From positions 29,417,346 through 29,481,345 of the forward strand of contig CM046350.1 of NCBI GenBank assembly GCA_025403435.1: 64,000 bases of DNA, written 5' to 3'. The position numbers were made by a program, and so were the translations under genes. How positions within the stretch are numbered: position 1 is the first letter of the stretch; each line of letters opens with the position of its first letter. Shown here one piece after another: positions 60,191-64,000 of the stretch. This stretch comes from Artocarpus heterophyllus (lineage: Eukaryota > Streptophyta > Magnoliopsida > Rosales > Moraceae). The notes under the pieces were generated by a model. The model saw nothing but the letters and a program-made list of their open reading frames with translations, had not been told where the DNA came from and did not search any database.

Positions 60191-63097
60191 TGTAATGACC
60201 AAGGGGAATTCATTAACAAAATCTGATATTTAATTGGGTTTAATTAATGAATTTACCCTCATAAATCGTATTTTTGTAAAAATTATGATAATACATAATG
60301 AATGCTGTTGATAGAAAATATTACTGTAGATTTGATGCGATGATGGATATGGTCCAAATACAGATTTTGTGAGCATAAATGCTCAAAAATTTGTGAAAAA
60401 TAGCCATAAAATGAATTTTTATATCACAAGTAAATACGATATTGTGAAATAAATTAATGGATGATTAAGGTATAGATATGATAGAAAGGCATGCCAAAAC
60501 CCTAAAACAACATAAAAAGGGGTTCAACGCAGTGTAAGTACACTGCTAACGTAAAAACACAGATACAAGAAATACTATGTTTTGACTCCAAAAGTGGACC
60601 AAAAAATAGGTAGGATATTCTATACAGTATAAGAATATGTTTTCCAATAGTTTCACCCCAACAGTATAAGAAAAATACTGTGTGGTAAAAAATTATACTA
60701 TGTAAAATTTTAAGGGCCCACCAAGTGGACACCCAATAGATTGTTATTAGGCCACCACATTATGAAATGTGGCCCAATCACCTAAAGCCACCCATTACCC
60801 ATAATTATGGGTTAAGAGATGACTCATTACCTTTAAAAAAAATCTCATGAGATAAGCCTTAATTAAAGGTTTAAGAAACAATTTTTTTTTTCATTTCTTC
60901 CTTCCCCAAATTCAGCAGCTCCAAGCCCTCCCTCTCAAAATTTTCTCAAATAAAAAATTCTCACAAAACCTTCTCCAACCAAGTTTCAAGCTTCAAAGAT
61001 CAAGGTTTTACATATTTTTAAGGTAAGAATCTAAACTTTTTTCTCAAGTTCACCTAGGGTTAATCTTGGTTTAAGGGGGGGAATTTGACCTAAGATTTGC
61101 TCATGTGAAACATGCTTAGGAAATTGCAAAGAAGCCCTTGGAAGGTCTAGGGTCACAAATTTTTCTTTTGGAAAGTTCAATTTTTTTTTTCAAATCTAAA
61201 GTTTATTTGATTTTTTGTTTTGGTTTTGTTGTTTCAAAAAGGCATGTGATCTTTTATGTAAGTTGTGGTTTGATTTTCTTAATTCCATGGTTTATGTTGA
61301 GGTTTCTTGTTGAAATTTGGGTTTGAAAGTGAAAATTGTTATTTGGTGTAAAATAGGATAATCTTGTAATTTTGATGTTAGTTTTTTTTTACGGAATTGT
61401 GATTTAGCATGAAAACCAATTGGGAAAGTCTTGAAATTGCATGAACAATAGCTGGAATGATGTCTTAAATGAATTTTTGCAAAACTTATCCCAGGGACTA
61501 AATTGCAAGGAAAATTGTTTTCTTGACATAATTGAAAAAAAGGCCAGAAGGCCCCTATACAGTGAGAATTTTGAAAAAGTTAAAACATGAAAGTTGTAGA
61601 TCTCAACAAAACTGTTAAAAATTGCGAACGGTTTGTTAAAAATCGCCTTCATTTGCCAGTTATGGATTTTAAAAAATTTGTTAAAATTAAGAAAAAGATT
61701 TTTAAGGGGCAAAAATGTCTTTTTTGCAAAAAAGAATTTTGGTAGGATACTTTTAGAAAATTTGATCCTCTTGAAAAATGGGGACTAATGGTTTAAAAAG
61801 ATTGTTTTTGGTTCTGGGGGCAAAATCGTCAAAATTTTTTAAATCAGGGATAAAATTGCAAAGTTTTGATTTGGGTTTTCAATGCAAATAAGCGACTTGA
61901 TGCCTTGAACCTTTGTTTCCATGTTAATAAGTGGTGTTTTGAATTAAATTAGCCAAAACAGACCTAGGAATTTAAAGTGGCCCATCGCAGGCAAAAATGT
62001 CATTTTTCATAAAATGTTTAGTGCGGATCCCGAGCCGCTCAAGATAGAGCAAAATGACCCTAATAAGAATTTCCTTTTTTAAAAAAAACTACAAAATAGA
62101 AGGAAATGAGAGGGCGTTTGAACTTTATGAAATCGAAATAGTAATCTGAATTAGTAACCGATAAGTATATACCTTATCGATATATAGTTAAACGGTGATG
62201 ATTTGACTAATAATGATATACTTGGCCAAACAGATCACTAGACGTGTAACAAAGAACCTGAAGATGGTCTGTGTAGCAGCAAAAACATGTAAGTTCTAAA
62301 CCTACCTATAGTATGAAATAGTAGGTTTAAGGGTTTAGTATACTCATGCAAATATACCTGTGTTATGCAATCAAGAAAAGTGTATAGGTTTTGCACTTAG
62401 AAAATAAGTGTTCTGACATGTATGGTATGATGACCACAATAAAAGGACTGGTAAATATATCATCAGAAATAAGAAAAGTGTCGTACTAGCTCTCGAAGAA
62501 AAGGGGAGTTTAAAGTTAAAGTTATGATATGGTCTCAGTGCTACGAAGACTGATGCGTACATATGGTATGAGCACTTGGGCACTAATTAAAGATAAAGTA
62601 TAACAAGAATAAAGAATGTTCATAAGAAAGCAAAATGGATCATGCATACTAGCATTTGATGCATGTGGACTATGTTTGGACTTACTGGGCATAAGCTCAC
62701 CTAGTTATTTCATGCTGTAGGAATTCCCACTAGGAGGTTAGACTAATCGTATTGATGAGCTTGTGGTGGAATATGAGTGATGTACAGATCAGGGTATGGA
62801 TACCGCCACAGTAACGTTTTCGTTGTTATATATATTAAGTAATTTTGAAAGTTGATGTATATAAAGAAGTAGTATAGTCAAGTAAGACAAATCTTCTCTT
62901 GGATATGTTAAGTATATAACGTTATAAAAAGAAAGTTTGATTATATATATATATATATATATATACATTTAAAATAACAATAAGACGTTTGAATTTATAT
63001 GTATGATCTATTATTGTTTAAAAAAAATTTAAGAATTCCATATATACGTAAGTAAGAAGGAATGAAAGCACGGCCTGTAACAAGACAGGTTGTGACA
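60191..63097 (+). repeat. 3' LTR of element C
   Basis: 2,907 bp, TGTAATGACC ... GTTGTGACA, preceded by a purine-rich tract (GGAGGGTAGGT). Candidate LTR intron 61023-62720 with a strong donor TTTTAAG|GTAAGA and acceptor GCTGTAG|G. Terminal hairpin CCTGT...ACAGG at 63075-63089. (TA)n at 62942-62965. Confidence 0.93.
61023..62720 (+). other. candidate intron inside the C 3' LTR
   Basis: The donor AAG|GTAAGA fits the plant consensus. The acceptor TTATTTCATGCTGTAG|G is pyrimidine-rich and is kept in LTRs F and E. Length 1,698 bp. Splicing is inferred, not shown. Confidence 0.5.
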
Positions 63098-63490
63098 AAT
63101 TGAAGGGTGATGCCTCAATTTTGCTTGTCACAACAGTCTAAGGCAATGTACAATGATGGTGGCTCATAATGTTCGACAAATGGAGACGCCAAAACTGTTG
63201 AACATGGATTGGAATTCTAGGTTGGCCTTGTTTTTGTCTATCTTTCCTTAAATCGTCATCATGGTTTTGTAGATCTTTAGAGCACAATGGAGTGAGTGGT
63301 GGCGACATACAGCAAAGCAAAGTTCTTTCTTTGTTTTTTTCGTCGACGTCTACTGGATTTTTTTTTCGTTAAGTGTGTATGTTCTTTTTTTATATTATTA
63401 TTATTACTATTATTTTTATATCTTTTTTTTTTAGTTTTTGGTGGTATTTACTGCCACCAATGACGTCGCCAGTGCTGGTGATGTCCGGTA
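63098..63490. other. right flank of element C, no gene recognised
   Basis: Continues the sequence interrupted at 41941. T-rich, short frames only. Confidence 0.4.
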
Positions 63491-63498
63491 ACATTTTT

Positions 63499-64000
63499 GG
63501 TAAATTTTTGTATTTATATGAAAATGCAATTTTTACATGTTAATATGGTATTTCTTGAGTCTAGTGAAATCGGTAGTAAATTTTTGTATTTATATGTAAA
63601 GACAATATTTATAAGTAAATACTGCATATTCCGGCTATCGGCGGTCTGGCGAAGTCATCATTAAATTTTTGTATTTACATATAAATACAGTGTTTATAGA
63701 TAAATACTATATTTCTCAGTTGCTGGTCAATTTTTGTATTTACATGTAAGTACAATATTTACATGTAAATATTATATTTCCAATTGTCGATGGTCTTGCG
63801 AAGTTGCCAACAAAACTTTTGTATTTACAGGTAAGTATTGTATTTCACAGCCACCAGCATCATAGTCAGTGTTGGTGATGTCTAGTGAAGCCACTAGTAA
63901 ATTTTTGTATTTACATAAAATACAGTATTTACATGTTACACCATATTTTTCTGGGTCCTGCGAGGTTTGCCGGTAAATTTTTTGTATTTACATGAAAATA
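63499..64000. repeat. tandem repeat array, units 65-86 bp, runs off the right edge
   Basis: TAAATTTTTGTATTTA-type cores start at about 63501, 63577, 63662, 63727, 63812, 63898 and 63974. Between them are GC-richer segments of GTCTGGCGAAGTCATC type and inverted words ACATGTAAATAC. At least six and a half units; the array continues past the window. Confidence 0.85.

Larger units (their letters stand above)
41942..63097 (+). mobile_element. Element C: old Tekay/Del-type gypsy retrotransposon, nested host of later insertions
   Basis: LTRs start TGTAATGACC at 41942 and 60191. The 5' LTR is split by a CACTA transposon and resumes at 52178. Target duplications AATCG (41937-41941) and AATTG (63098-63102) differ by one C-to-T change. 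The primer site is decayed (TGGTATTAGAACG, 52208-52220). The coding part is broken by stops, a mutated reverse-transcriptase site, an RNase H deletion and a solo LTR. Without the insertions it would be about 11.8 kb. Confidence 0.92.

Overview
The window is nuclear DNA of a flowering plant, most likely a eudicot. It has AT-rich spacers, a split gene with GT-AG introns, and megabase-genome style nesting of LTR retrotransposons whose primer-binding sites match plant initiator tRNA-Met. I cannot name the species from sequence alone.

Layout. 1-4,175 holds the only convincing host gene: six exons (minus strand) of a CERBERUS/LIN-1-like armadillo protein whose C-terminal part lies beyond the left edge. 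4,176-6,978 is AT-rich spacer with an old 650-bp tandem duplication. 6,979-15,995 is element A, a complete Ty3/gypsy (Tekay/Del-type) retrotransposon with TGTGC target duplications. 18,364-27,647 is element B, a sister-family element in the opposite orientation (target duplication GGTTT). 27,648-35,043 is gene-poor spacer with foldback elements, a TGTTG...AACA solo LTR and hAT-like remnants. 35,044-38,775 is solo LTR E (GTTTT). 41,942-63,097 is element C, an old Tekay-type gypsy element that has become a nest. A CACTA transposon (44,872-52,174, AGC) sits 28 bp from the end of its 5' LTR. Inside the CACTA lie an inverted solo LTR of the C superfamily (F, 44,897-47,897, TATAC) and a solo LTR of an unrelated family (D1, 48,625-50,642, CGTGA). 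A second D copy (D2, 57,713-59,743) splits the C integrase region. The last 500 bp are a tandem repeat that runs off the right edge.

The most unusual signals are regulatory-looking structures inside the LTRs. First, an 11-13 bp GC-rich motif (consensus TTCGRCAGGCCGAA) is repeated 3-8 times at a 21-22 bp pitch in the LTRs of A and B and also in the unrelated D LTRs. Second, every gypsy LTR here (A, B, C, E, F) keeps a splice-donor/splice-acceptor pair, suggesting an intron contained wholly within the LTR. Third, a short hairpin at the extreme 3' end of the C/E/F LTRs changes sequence but keeps pairing.

No element looks autonomous. A is interrupted only by stop codons, nearly all CAG-to-TAG changes as expected from deamination of methylated CHG sites. 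B and C carry many stops and frameshifts. No RNA genes, CRISPR arrays or other complete protein-coding host genes were found.
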